Source of the DNA: DASWRT01 sp036403035
Lineage (GTDB): Bacteria; Pseudomonadota; Alphaproteobacteria; ATCC43930; CGMCC-115725
Assembly (NCBI GenBank): GCA_036403035.1
Contig: DASWRT010000081.1
Span: forward strand, 1-16,614
Reading direction: 5' to 3'
Length of the DNA stretch: 16,614 bases
The position numbers and the translations under genes are program-made. Below the pieces are notes generated by a model. The model was not told the origin of the DNA, searched no databases, and worked only from the letters and a program-made list of their open reading frames with translations. Position 1 is the stretch's first letter. Every line of letters begins with the position of its first letter. Positions 1-6,181 of this stretch are shown piece by piece.

Positions 1-75
1 GGTGAAGACGCCGAGTTCCGTGCCCGGGAGACAGGCGCCGGCTCCTGCGGGAGCGCGGTGCTGGGAGCGCTCGTC

Positions 76-1020
76 CTATCGCACGCGCGTCCCCGCCGAG
101 GGGTCCCAGTGCAGCGGCTTATCGGATTTCGGCAGGGGCGCCTCGGGGACCTGGCCCACGCTGATCCCTGACGGCCAGTCGGGCGGGCAAATGGCGGTGT
201 ATGATGCGTACCCGCCGGTGCCGCCTTTCAGCCGCGGAAAGCCGATCGCGACGAGGGCACCAACCTCCGGCACCTGGTCGAGATTGGCGACGCCTTCGGC
301 CTGGGTATAGCCGTGGTGCATCAACCACTCCTCTCCCTCGAGCGTCGGCGTCGTATCCGTGTCGAGCGGCTCGTGCCCGTGAAGCAGGATGTGGCGTTCC
401 TCGTGCAGGAACTTGAGCGCGTCCAGCTTGACGCCCGGAAACGGCGTGCGGCTCGCAAGCGCCGGATCGGGCCAGTCCTTCGACCAGTCGGACCGCACGA
501 AGACGACCGATCCTTCCGGGATCCGGCCGTGGACCTTCTCCCAGGCAAGGATGTCGTCCACGGCAAGATGGTAGCCCGGATCCTTCTTCACCTGATCCAC
601 GATCGAGATGACGGCCAGCGGCCGGAGGGCATAGGTCGCGGGCAGCTCGTCGATCGACGGGTATTCCGGCGCCCAATGCGCCGGCGGGTCGAGCTGAGTA
701 CCGAACTGGTCCGTGGACAGCGAGTACCGGGTCGCCTCGAACCCTTCTTTCGCGTAGGTGTATGGCTGCCCGGTTTGGGGATCGACCGCCGGCTCGAACT
801 TGGACGGGCCGAAGCCGTGCCAAACGGGAATATCGGGAGCGATGACGTGCGAGAGGCTGACGTATTTGGCTTTCTTGAACGTGTCGGCGTAGAGATCCCA
901 AAGGCGCTTGTCGTCGGCGGCCTGGGCCGGATGCTGTGTCATTGCCGCCGCCAATGCCAGGATCGGCAGGCCGCACCGCGCCATCCGAATGATGGCTGAC
1001 TGAACGACGCCTGAGATCAT
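76..1020 (-). CDS. Exported cyclase family protein (kynurenine formamidase-like, PF04199)
   Basis: This 314-residue protein belongs to the cyclase/kynurenine-formamidase-like metal hydrolases, which open amide or lactone bonds in small molecules; the substrate cannot be read here. Residues 1-34 look like a Sec signal peptide ending in AQA before ADDK, so it probably acts in the periplasm. The family metal motif HxGTHxDxPxH appears at residues 105-115 as QFGTQLDPPAH: the last His and the Asp are kept, the first two His are Gln. Further conserved-looking parts are HGHEPLDTD (214-222) and AEGVANL (241-247). The ATG at 1020 has AGGAGAGTAGGAAG just upstream, and a second Met at residue 13 would also leave a good signal peptide. 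The gene stands alone; a weak GCTCC/GGAGC hairpin follows its stop. The family call is firm, the reaction is not known. Confidence 0.85.
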   Translation of the reverse strand: MISGVVQSAIIRMARCGLPILALAAAMTQHPAQAADDKRLWDLYADTFKKAKYVSLSHVIAPDIPVWHGFGPSKFEPAVDPQTGQPYTYAKEGFEATRYSLSTDQFGTQLDPPAHWAPEYPSIDELPATYALRPLAVISIVDQVKKDPGYHLAVDDILAWEKVHGRIPEGSVVFVRSDWSKDWPDPALASRTPFPGVKLDALKFLHEERHILLHGHEPLDTDTTPTLEGEEWLMHHGYTQAEGVANLDQVPEVGALVAIGFPRLKGGTGGYASYTAICPPDWPSGISVGQVPEAPLPKSDKPLHWDPSAGTRVR

Positions 1021-1058
1021 CGCTTCCTACTCTCCTGTGGAGGGTCAAACAGGGCAGA

Positions 1059-1211
1059 TCACGCGCAACATGGCCTTCGAGGCAATCGCATCGACGCGCT
1101 CGCGATGAGCCGTGCGCCATGCGGGGCGGACGCCATCATGGCAGGCCGGTCGGCAAGGGAGACCGCCGCCTCGCGCAGAGACACCAGTGTAGGGCGTATC
1201 CGCTCTACCAC
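1059..1211 (-). other. Possible small coding remnant, about 50 residues
   Basis: An open frame runs on the minus strand from a TAG at 1242-1244 down to a TGA at 1059-1061. It reads like protein (for example RIRPTLVSLREAAVSLADRP) and is mildly amphipathic and Ala-rich. The only plausible start is a GTG at 1211 without a clear ribosome binding site. No family was recognised. It lies in the stretch between the cyclase gene and the DUF1328 gene, which also holds a decayed cyclase relic, so it may be a gene fragment or chance. Apart from this nothing else was found between 1021 and 1292. Confidence 0.2.
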
Positions 1212-1292
1212 TGCCAGTAAATCACGGCCGCGGTACTCGGGCTACATCAGGGATGCCGCTCGCCTGGGATCGGACGACGCGGGTGCTGCGTC

Positions 1293-1471
1293 ATGGAATG
1301 CCCGAGTTGTAAGGCCGCCATCTCCGAACGCAGCCCGTTCTGCTTCTCGGGCGCGCAGCCGGGTTCGGCTCGCGGCGCGGTTACGCCGTCGCGGCGGATC
1401 TATGCGGAACTGACTGAAGGTTTCGGGCGCCCGACCTGCAGGAGGCCAAGGCGGTGCCCGGCAAGCAGCTG
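1293..1471 (+). pseudogene. Relic of a zinc-ribbon class III adenylate cyclase/TPR protein (internal deletion, frameshift)
   Basis: From the ATG at 1293 the frame begins MECPSCKAAISERSPFCFSG, the usual start of a two-CxxC zinc ribbon (CPxC, then FCxxCG) except that the fourth Cys is missing, as after a 3-base loss. About 20 codons later the same frame gives RRIYAELTEGF. A shift near 1424 then gives RAPDLQEAKAVPGKQL. The pair resembles the WFTEGF-D-x-x-DLKEAKALLDEL ending that I recall from the long cyclase/AAA/TPR proteins of Rhizobiales, which also start with such a ribbon. If so, both ends survive while more than 1,000 codons between them are gone. The zinc-ribbon half is easy to see; the C-terminal match rests on memory of the family and is short. 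It would be non-functional. Confidence 0.4.
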
Positions 1472-1551
1472 TTCCGCATCGCTGCGCGGTGCGCTCCTGC
1501 TCCGGCGCCACAGCACGGCGCCGCAGCGTCCCTCCTGGTGAGAAATGCGGG

Positions 1552-1725
1552 CTATACCGGCGGCGTGCGGCCCCGCCAGCCGAAGACCAGCGAGATCAGG
1601 AAGATCACGAGGAAGATGAAGAACAGGATCTTCGCGATCCCTGCGGCGGCGCCCGCAATGCCGCCGAAGCCGAGAAAGCCGGCGATGAGGGCGATGATCA
1701 GAAAAACCGCGGCCCAGTACAGCAT
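1552..1725 (-). CDS. DUF1328 family small membrane protein
   Basis: A 57-residue protein that starts MLYWAAVFLIIALIAGFLGF and ends GWRGRTPPV. Two hydrophobic helices (about residues 4-22 and 31-49) flank a Gly/Ala-rich turn (GGIAGAAAGIAK). This is the full length and the signature pattern of DUF1328 (YtjA-like) inner-membrane peptides, which are widespread in proteobacteria and often stress-associated; their molecular role is unknown. The ATG at 1725 fits the family start exactly, although no strong Shine-Dalgarno sequence precedes it; a purine-rich GGGAGGAGAGG lies about 50 bases upstream. A 6-bp hairpin (1749-1766) sits in the leader. The gene follows the hypothetical gene at 1866-2168 on the same strand. 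Confidence 0.88.
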   Translation of the reverse strand: MLYWAAVFLIIALIAGFLGFGGIAGAAAGIAKILFFIFLVIFLISLVFGWRGRTPPV

Positions 1726-1748
1726 GGTTCGTCACTCGCAACGCGCCG

Positions 1749-1766
1749 GCCTACCCTGCAGTAGGC
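1749..1766 (-). repeat. Inverted repeat GCCTAC/GTAGGC in the DUF1328 leader
   Basis: A perfect 6-bp inverted repeat with a 6-base centre (CCTGCA) lies 24 bases before the DUF1328 start codon. It could be a weak terminator for the upstream gene, a leader hairpin, or an operator half-site pair. Its arms recur, with a shorter centre, at 2256-2267. Confidence 0.35.
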
Positions 1767-1865
1767 GCCTCTCCTCCCGTAACAATTCCGAACGGATCGC
1801 GGTTCCCCCTGCCTATTTCCACCGCCCCGCGAAGAGCGGCTCGCGCGCGATCTCGCGCGGCAGCT

Positions 1866-2168
1866 TCAAATCCCTCGGCACATCGGCGGTGTGCTCGCCT
1901 CGTCGTCCGGCTTGAACTCGATGCCAGGCTCTTCCTCTTGATTCTCCTCAGCGCCGATGAGGATCAGCTCCGCGCCCTCGCAATCGAGAAATTCGACCGG
2001 ATCCACTGGAATGAACCGGCGACCGGCAAATCGCTCCTGCAATATCGGCGGGAACCGGGCCTGCCGTCCGATGCCGCGCCCGGCATTCGGCGGACGCGGG
2101 CTCTCGGGATTGCGCTGTTCGACGCGAGCGGCGGGCGTCCGGCGCGATCCCAGCTTATGCACCGGCAC
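1866..2168 (-). CDS. Hypothetical protein, probably frameshifted near its C-terminus
   Basis: The frame encodes 100 residues. The middle is convincingly protein-like: RFPPILQERFAGRRFIPVDP (about residues 38-57), then EFLDCEGAELILIGAEE and an acidic EEEPGIEFKPDDEA segment. The first 35 residues are Arg/Pro-rich and may not be translated; no good ribosome binding site supports the ATG at 2168. After DDEAST the frame stops quickly at 1866. In another frame the strand continues ADVPRDLKLPREIAREPLFA and GRWK to a TAG at 1813-1815, which looks like the natural end of the same protein. An indel near 1875-1890 would explain this. No named domain was recognised. It is either a decayed gene or carries a sequencing error. 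Confidence 0.45.
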   Translation of the reverse strand: MPVHKLGSRRTPAARVEQRNPESPRPPNAGRGIGRQARFPPILQERFAGRRFIPVDPVEFLDCEGAELILIGAEENQEEEPGIEFKPDDEASTPPMCRGI

Positions 2169-2255
2169 ACGGTTTGAGCCCTGGTCGGTCCCGAATGTTG
2201 GTTCTTCTGCACTTTCGGCGCAAAAGAACCATCAGGCGAATTGATATACCATTTA

Positions 2256-2267
2256 CCTACCAGTAGG
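2256..2267. repeat. Palindrome CCTAC-CA-GTAGG
   Basis: A perfect 5-bp inverted repeat around CA lies in the AT-richer stretch between the minus-strand hypothetical gene and the plus-strand small gene, 180 bases before the latter's start. With its flank it reads ACCTACCAGTAGGCG, sharing CCTACC and AGTAGGCG with 1750-1767. A dimeric regulator site is possible but unproven. No gene was seen in 2169-2435. Confidence 0.3.
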
Positions 2268-2435
2268 CGTGCCCATCCAGGTTTTGGCGCGGAAGCCAAG
2301 CAACCATCGAATATTTTTTGTTGCACACGCAACGATTTATTAGCTTGCCGGTGCTTTGTTCAGACCGGCGTTCGGAGCGCCTTCCGGGTACCCCTTGTTA
2401 CCCTGCCACAACAGCCAGAAATCGCGAAACCACGA

Positions 2436-2657
2436 ATGGCAAATCAGGAGTACCGGAGCAATGCGGCGTACTGCTTGCTCCTTTCGGAATTTCTCACAGT
2501 GCCAAGTGTCAAAACGATGCTGTTGGAAACGTTCTCACTGTACGCCGCAGCCGCACAAGCCGTGAATAAAACCGAGTTCCAGAGCAATGCGGTAGCCATA
2601 GGCAATCGTTGCTCAGACATGCATCCCGTCGGCAACGACAGTGATCAACTTCCCTGA
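2436..2657 (+). CDS. Small conserved protein of rhizobial YR-x(3)-A-x(2)-C type
   Basis: From the ATG at 2436 the frame gives 73 residues starting MANQEYRSNAAYCLLLSEF and continuing VPSVKTMLLETFSLYAAAAQAV. The pattern YR-x(3)-A-x(2)-C-x(2)-L...-P-x(2)-K-x(2)-LL...-A-x-QA matches many 50-70-residue helical-hairpin proteins I associate with Bradyrhizobium and rhizobial genomes, whose typical form is YRxxAxECxxLA...D.xxxxxLLxLAxxWxxLAxxAE. Function is unknown. The family part covers residues 5-47; the remaining 26 residues are not recognised. Upstream in-frame codons lack this character, so the internal ATG is preferred. Composition is AT-richer than the neighbours, so transfer or decay is possible. 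No strong ribosome binding site. Confidence 0.5.
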   Translation: MANQEYRSNAAYCLLLSEFLTVPSVKTMLLETFSLYAAAAQAVNKTEFQSNAVAIGNRCSDMHPVGNDSDQLP

Positions 2658-2742
2658 GGCTCGTGGATCTACATTGTTTCTTTCCAGGCCCATCGCCGAG
2701 GGGCTGCCCGCAGATCATGTACACGGGCCGCGATTAAGTTCA

Positions 2743-2830
2743 CGCCCGCCGGAGTGCGGGCGACGGTGAGGTCCGGTCCATGGAGCGCTCTCTGCAGTTC
2801 CGCCTGCCGCCAGCCGGACCGAAGGTCCGG
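2743..2830. terminator. Two GC-rich hairpins between convergent genes
   Basis: CGCCCGC/GCGGGCG (2743-2762, 6-base loop) and CCGGACC/GGTCCGG (2814-2830, 3-base loop) are perfect 7-bp inverted repeats. They lie between the small plus-strand gene ending at 2657 and the transporter ending at 2922 on the minus strand. Neither has a T-tract, so a terminator role is plausible by position only. No gene was seen in 2658-2921. Confidence 0.3.
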
Positions 2831-2921
2831 CGAGAGGCAAAGCGCAGCTTCGCCGAGAGCCATGCCTCACCCCGGCGCAACCCGCAGGACGTGGTGTCGT
2901 GGCCGGTATTATTAGGTGCTC

Positions 2922-3848
2922 TTACCGCGCCAAGGCCCGGAGGCGATATTCACGGACAGCGATATACACGCCGGATGCGATGATGATCGCCGCACCCACG
3001 ATCGTCCAAATATCCGGCAGGTTGCCGAAGATGGCGAAGCCTAGGATCGTGCTGCCGATCAACTCCGCGTAGCCGAGCGGAGAGATCAACGCCGCCGCGC
3101 CAAGCTGGAACGCCTTGGTGAGGAGGTAATGTCCCAAGCCGCCGAAGAAGCCCACGCCGGCGAACAAGAAAGCGTCCAGTAAACCGTCAGGCATCTGGAA
3201 GACAAAGGGAACCGCGATGGTAGTGACCAATGTTCCGATCAGCGCCGCGTACACGATGCCGGTTTCGGCGGTGTCGTACGCACTGCCGCGACGCGTCGCA
3301 ATTTGATAGAGCGCATAGCAGACAGCGTTGCCGAGCAGGAGCAGAACTGCGGGATCGCCAAACCCCGCCCCTGGGCGAATGATCAGCATGGCGCCGGCAA
3401 AGCCGACGAGAATGGCCGCCCAGCGCCGCGGACCAACCGTTTCCCCGAGCAGCGGAACGGAGAGGGCGGTGACCATGAGAGGCGCAGTGAAGCCGATCGC
3501 CGAGGCTGTCGCGAGCGGCACTCTGCCAATGGCGCTGATGAAGAGGGCGGTGGCCGCGAGCAGAAGGAACGAGCGTCCGATCTGGATCGCCGGCCGCCGG
3601 ACCGCGAAGAGACCGAGGCCTCGCTTCGGCAGGAAAGCGAGCACGACGAGGAGCAGGTGACCCGCAAAACGTGCCCAGACGATCTGCAGCACCGGATAGT
3701 CGGCGGTGAGCAGCTTCGTGCATGTATTGAGAAAGGGGAACATCATGACGCCGAGGCACATCAACATCATGCCCCGCAGCACATTGCCAGAACGAACGGG
3801 CGAGGCGTGAACGGGCGTCAGGCTGATCGCGGTAGGATCGTTCGGCAT
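2922..3848 (-). CDS. DMT superfamily transporter, EamA domains
   Basis: A 308-residue inner-membrane protein with ten predicted hydrophobic segments in two EamA halves (about residues 26-157 and 168-296), the normal size and architecture of drug/metabolite exporters of the RhaT/YdcZ/EamA type. Typical elements are NTCTKLLTADYPVLQIVWAR in the first half, PLATASAIGFTAPLMVTALS with LGE following, and the second-half run LGAAALISPLGYAELIGSTI. The positively charged tail REYRLRALAR ends in the cytoplasm. Substrate cannot be told from sequence. The ATG at 3848 gives a short cytoplasmic N-terminus; no strong Shine-Dalgarno sequence is visible. It is divergent from the flavin monooxygenase gene across about 190 bases. 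Confidence 0.9.
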   Translation of the reverse strand: MPNDPTAISLTPVHASPVRSGNVLRGMMLMCLGVMMFPFLNTCTKLLTADYPVLQIVWARFAGHLLLVVLAFLPKRGLGLFAVRRPAIQIGRSFLLLAATALFISAIGRVPLATASAIGFTAPLMVTALSVPLLGETVGPRRWAAILVGFAGAMLIIRPGAGFGDPAVLLLLGNAVCYALYQIATRRGSAYDTAETGIVYAALIGTLVTTIAVPFVFQMPDGLLDAFLFAGVGFFGGLGHYLLTKAFQLGAAALISPLGYAELIGSTILGFAIFGNLPDIWTIVGAAIIIASGVYIAVREYRLRALAR

Positions 3849-3969
3849 CGGTCATCTACTGGAAGGGCAGCGAATAAAGCATCTCGCCGCAGAAAGGCCA
3901 AATTCAAAATTCCTGATGTGGCTGCCGTTTCCTTCAGGGGGAGAGCACGCCGATCCGTGCAACACGGTC

Positions 3970-4012
3970 ACGTGAACGACGTTGACGAACGTGAACAACA
4001 ACGTGAACGACG
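3970..4012 (+). repeat. Direct repeats ACGTGAACGACG upstream of the LLM monooxygenase
   Basis: The 12-mer ACGTGAACGACG occurs at 3970-3981 and 4001-4012, with a partial copy (GAACGTGAACA, 3987-3997) between them. The cluster ends 26 bases before the preferred ATG at 4039 and lies in the divergent promoter region, so it may be a regulator-binding array. It also reads open in frame with the gene, so longer N-terminal starts cannot be wholly excluded. Confidence 0.35.
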
Positions 4013-4038
4013 GGGCGACGCCCCGCCCCAGGAAGCCC

Positions 4039-5025
4039 ATGCCACCGCTATCGATCCTCGATCTGGCTCCGGTCCCTGAGGGCGCCACGCCCGGGGACGC
4101 CTTGCGCAACACGCTCGACCTCGCACGACACGCGGAGCGCTGGGGTTTCGGCCGCTACTGGCTGGCCGAGCACCACAACATGATCGGGATCGCCAGCGCC
4201 GCGACGGCGGTCGCCATCTGTTACGTCGCGGGCGGCACCTCGACGATCCGCGTCGGTTCCGGCGGCATCATGCTGCCGAACCACGCACCGCTCGTGATCG
4301 CCGAGCAGTTCGGTACGCTCGAGGCGCTCTTTCCCGGGCGCATTGATCTCGGCCTCGGCCGCGCGCCGGGGACCGACCCGCAGACAATCGCCGCCCTGCG
4401 CCGCGCCCCCGGCAGCGCCGAGCGCTTTCCGCAGGACGTGCTTGAGGTGATGGCCTATTTCGCGCCCGTGCAGCCAAGCCAAGCGGTGCAGGCGGTACCG
4501 GGGGGCGGACTTCAGGTGCCGGTCTGGATTCTCGGCTCCAGCCTCTTCGGCGCGCAGCTCGCCGCGGCGCTTGGCCTGCCCTTTGCCTTCGCCTCGCATT
4601 TCGCGCCTAACGCGCTGTTGCCGGCGCTCGAGATCTATCGATCCCGGTTCCAGCCTTCTCCGCAGCTCGACCATCCCTATGCCATGGCTGGCGTCAACGT
4701 GATCGCCGCCGACACCGACGCCGAGGCGCGCCGGCTCTTCACGTCGGCGCAGCAGCAGTTCACGAACCTCGTGCGCGGCACACGCGGGCGGTTGCAGCCT
4801 CCGATCGATGACATCGAGCGCTACTGGGCGCCGCATGAGAAGCAGCAGGCCTCGCACATGCTGACTTACGCGTTCGTGGGCGCGGCGGAGACAGTGCGGC
4901 ACGGGTTGCGGGAATTCGTCGCGCGCACGCGCATCGACGAGCTGATGGTGACGGCGCCCATCTTCGACCACGCGGCGCGGCTGCACTCCTACGAGATCCT
5001 GGCGGAGATCGATCTCGCGGATTGA
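4039..5025 (+). CDS. LLM class flavin-dependent oxidoreductase (luciferase-like, MsnO8 type)
   Basis: A 328-residue TIM-barrel enzyme of the bacterial-luciferase/LLM family, which uses FMNH2 and O2 (or F420) to oxidise a small substrate. Family marks are LSILDLAPVPEG at the N-terminus, WLAEHHN (41-47), GSGGIMLPNHAPLVIAEQFG (73-92), LFPGRIDLGLGRAPGTD (97-113) and PVWILGSS (161-168). These fit the subgroup often annotated MsnO8 or alkanal monooxygenase-like, with no evidence for light emission. ATG 4039 was chosen because AGGA lies 5 bases upstream and the family starts at LS-x-LDL; an in-frame TTG at 3982 would add a 19-residue Asn-rich leader. The gene is divergent from the DMT exporter, a common pairing for detoxification, but the link is only positional. 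Confidence 0.9.
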   Translation: MPPLSILDLAPVPEGATPGDALRNTLDLARHAERWGFGRYWLAEHHNMIGIASAATAVAICYVAGGTSTIRVGSGGIMLPNHAPLVIAEQFGTLEALFPGRIDLGLGRAPGTDPQTIAALRRAPGSAERFPQDVLEVMAYFAPVQPSQAVQAVPGGGLQVPVWILGSSLFGAQLAAALGLPFAFASHFAPNALLPALEIYRSRFQPSPQLDHPYAMAGVNVIAADTDAEARRLFTSAQQQFTNLVRGTRGRLQPPIDDIERYWAPHEKQQASHMLTYAFVGAAETVRHGLREFVARTRIDELMVTAPIFDHAARLHSYEILAEIDLAD

Positions 5026-5096
5026 ACGCCGGGTCGCTTTCCGGTCGCGAGCAGTCGCGGGACCGTTGCGCAGCTATGGCCGCTCTGCATTCATAG

Positions 5097-5129
5097 GCGG
5101 ACTTCCAGATCGCAATGTCGGAAGTCCGC
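5097..5129. repeat. Perfect 10-bp inverted repeat GCGGACTTCC/GGAAGTCCGC
   Basis: The arms at 5097-5106 and 5120-5129 pair perfectly around a 13-base loop, about 70 bases after the monooxygenase stop. There is no T-tract. It could be a factor-assisted terminator or part of a dispersed intergenic repeat. Confidence 0.45.
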
Positions 5130-5428
5130 TGCTCACCCGGAATCGGATATTCACCGCGTTTAACTCGGCACCGACTCGGAGCGGAGAGCTGTCGGCGGCG
5201 TCTGACAACGTCCGACATCTTGCCCCGCAACGGTTGCAGAGAACAGCTTGGGCGAGCGAACCCGGAGCTTACCCGGCCTTCATCCCGGACTCGACTGCGA
5301 TCCGCGCCGCCTGTGTCGGGACGCGATTGCAATTTATTCCATTCCGGACATATGCTCGACCGGTCCACCGGCAACGGCGGCGCCGCTCTTTGACATCGTG
5401 AATCGGAATGAATGGTTTCCGGGACGCA

Positions 5429-5503
5429 CCGGAAAACAGGGGAGAACAGGAGAACAACAGGCGCAAAACAGGTGGATAACAGGAGGCGCTACCTGTTTTC
5501 CGG
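5429..5503. repeat. Helically phased AACAGG array closed by an inverted copy
   Basis: AACAGG occurs five times, starting at 5435, 5445, 5456, 5467 and 5478, so at steps of 10, 11, 11 and 11 bases, one per helical turn. The first unit is inside CCGGAAAACAGG (5429-5440), whose exact reverse complement CCTGTTTTCCGG closes the array at 5492-5503. A further inverted copy, TACCTGTT, follows at 5566-5573. One unit overlaps GGTGGATAA, one base from the DnaA-box consensus TGTGGATAA. The array lies between two gene 3' ends. Confidence 0.7.
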
Positions 5504-5586
5504 ATGAAGGTCGCCGGCCAAGCCGTTGAAAACGTTGATCCACGATTCGCGAGCCGCTCGCACCGTACCTGTTCTTCAGGAAAACC

Positions 5587-5626
5587 GGCCCGGCGCGAGC
5601 GCCCACGGCGGCGTTTCTACCGGGCC
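5587..5626 (-). terminator. Candidate terminator of the 5657-8525 operon
   Basis: GGCCCGG (5587-5593) pairs with CCGGGCC (5620-5626) around a 26-base loop that can itself fold. On the minus strand the stem is followed by GGTTTTCC, a short T-run. It starts 31 bases after the stop at 5657, a suitable place for a terminator. Confidence 0.35.
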
Positions 5627-5656
5627 TCAGCGACCCGCCCCGCCCTGGCGGACGGT

Positions 5657-6073
5657 TCACCCCGCATCGTCGTCGTCGCGCGGCGCCGCCGCGGCGCCGA
5701 GGCCCGGCGGGTCGGTGACGAGCACGATATGGAACGTGTAAGCCTCGCCGCCGCCGGGGCCGCGTAGCGACAGGTACTCGCCCTCGCGGAACTCGTGCTC
5801 GTCAAACCGGTAGAGCGGCTCGTCGTCGTCCTCGCCTTGCTCGTAGGAGAAGGCCCAGCCGCCATCCTCGCTGCGGATCAGCTCGCCGGTCTCGTCATCC
5901 TCGCCTTCCCAGAACCGGTGCACGGTGGCGAGTTCCGGGGCGCGCTCATACTCGGCAAGGTCGAGACGACCCTCCGCATCGAACGGCAGGATGAACTCGT
6001 AGCCGTGCCGGTGGCTGCCGTCCGGAAAATCCGGGCTGCGCGCCAGCTCGATCCGGACGCGTTTCAGGGGCAC
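5657..6073 (-). CDS. Conserved hypothetical acidic protein
   Basis: From the GTG at 6073 the protein has 138 residues. GAGGAGGA lies 7 bases upstream, a strong ribosome binding site that decides for this start over the ATG at 6124. Sequence features are MPLKRVRIELARSPDFPDGS and HGYEFILPFD at the N-terminus, an HRFWEGEDDETG stretch (52-63), GGWAFSYEQGEDDDEPLYRF (71-90), REGEYLSLR (96-104) and a disordered APRDDDDAG tail. It is soluble, strongly acidic and probably beta-rich. Similar proteins recur as unnamed conserved hypotheticals in Alphaproteobacteria as far as I remember; no domain name or function can be given. It lies 108 bases after the DenD-like gene on the same strand and may be cotranscribed. 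Confidence 0.75.
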   Translation of the reverse strand: MPLKRVRIELARSPDFPDGSHRHGYEFILPFDAEGRLDLAEYERAPELATVHRFWEGEDDETGELIRSEDGGWAFSYEQGEDDDEPLYRFDEHEFREGEYLSLRGPGGGEAYTFHIVLVTDPPGLGAAAAPRDDDDAG

Positions 6074-6181
6074 GGCGGTTCCTCCTCTCGGTCCATTGGC
6101 AAGGGCGCCAACACCCCTCATCAACGGACCGAGTCCGGGGACGTTCCGCCCTCCCTTCCGCTGCTACGGAGCCGCGCTTTC

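Larger units (their letters stand above)
5026..5656. other. Convergent intergenic region without a recognisable gene
   Basis: This 631-base gap separates two convergent genes. No frame in it looks like a conserved protein. It holds a 10-bp inverted repeat (5097-5129), the AACAGG array (5429-5503), a further CCTGTT copy at 5568-5573, and a long-loop hairpin that may end the minus-strand operon. Because both flanking genes end here, a promoter role for these repeats is unlikely. Confidence 0.6.

Noticed and set aside
119..1120. Long overlapping frame on the minus strand over the cyclase gene
   Set aside because: Arg-rich, lacks any family motif and is a shadow of the cyclase gene at 76-1020.
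1185..1225. Minus-strand GGCAGTGGTAGAGCG, which looks like a tRNA D-arm
   Set aside because: No T-arm (GGTTCGA), no anticodon stem-loop with U33 and no acceptor stem could be placed around it.
2305..2340. GTTGC-ACAC-GCAAC hairpin next to a T-run
   Set aside because: The T-run precedes the hairpin on the plus strand and becomes an A-run after it on the minus strand, so it does not fit an intrinsic terminator.
5471..5483. Near DnaA box (GGTGGATAA) as sign of an origin
   Set aside because: A single near-match inside the AACAGG array, with no cluster of boxes, no AT-rich unwinding region and no replication gene nearby.
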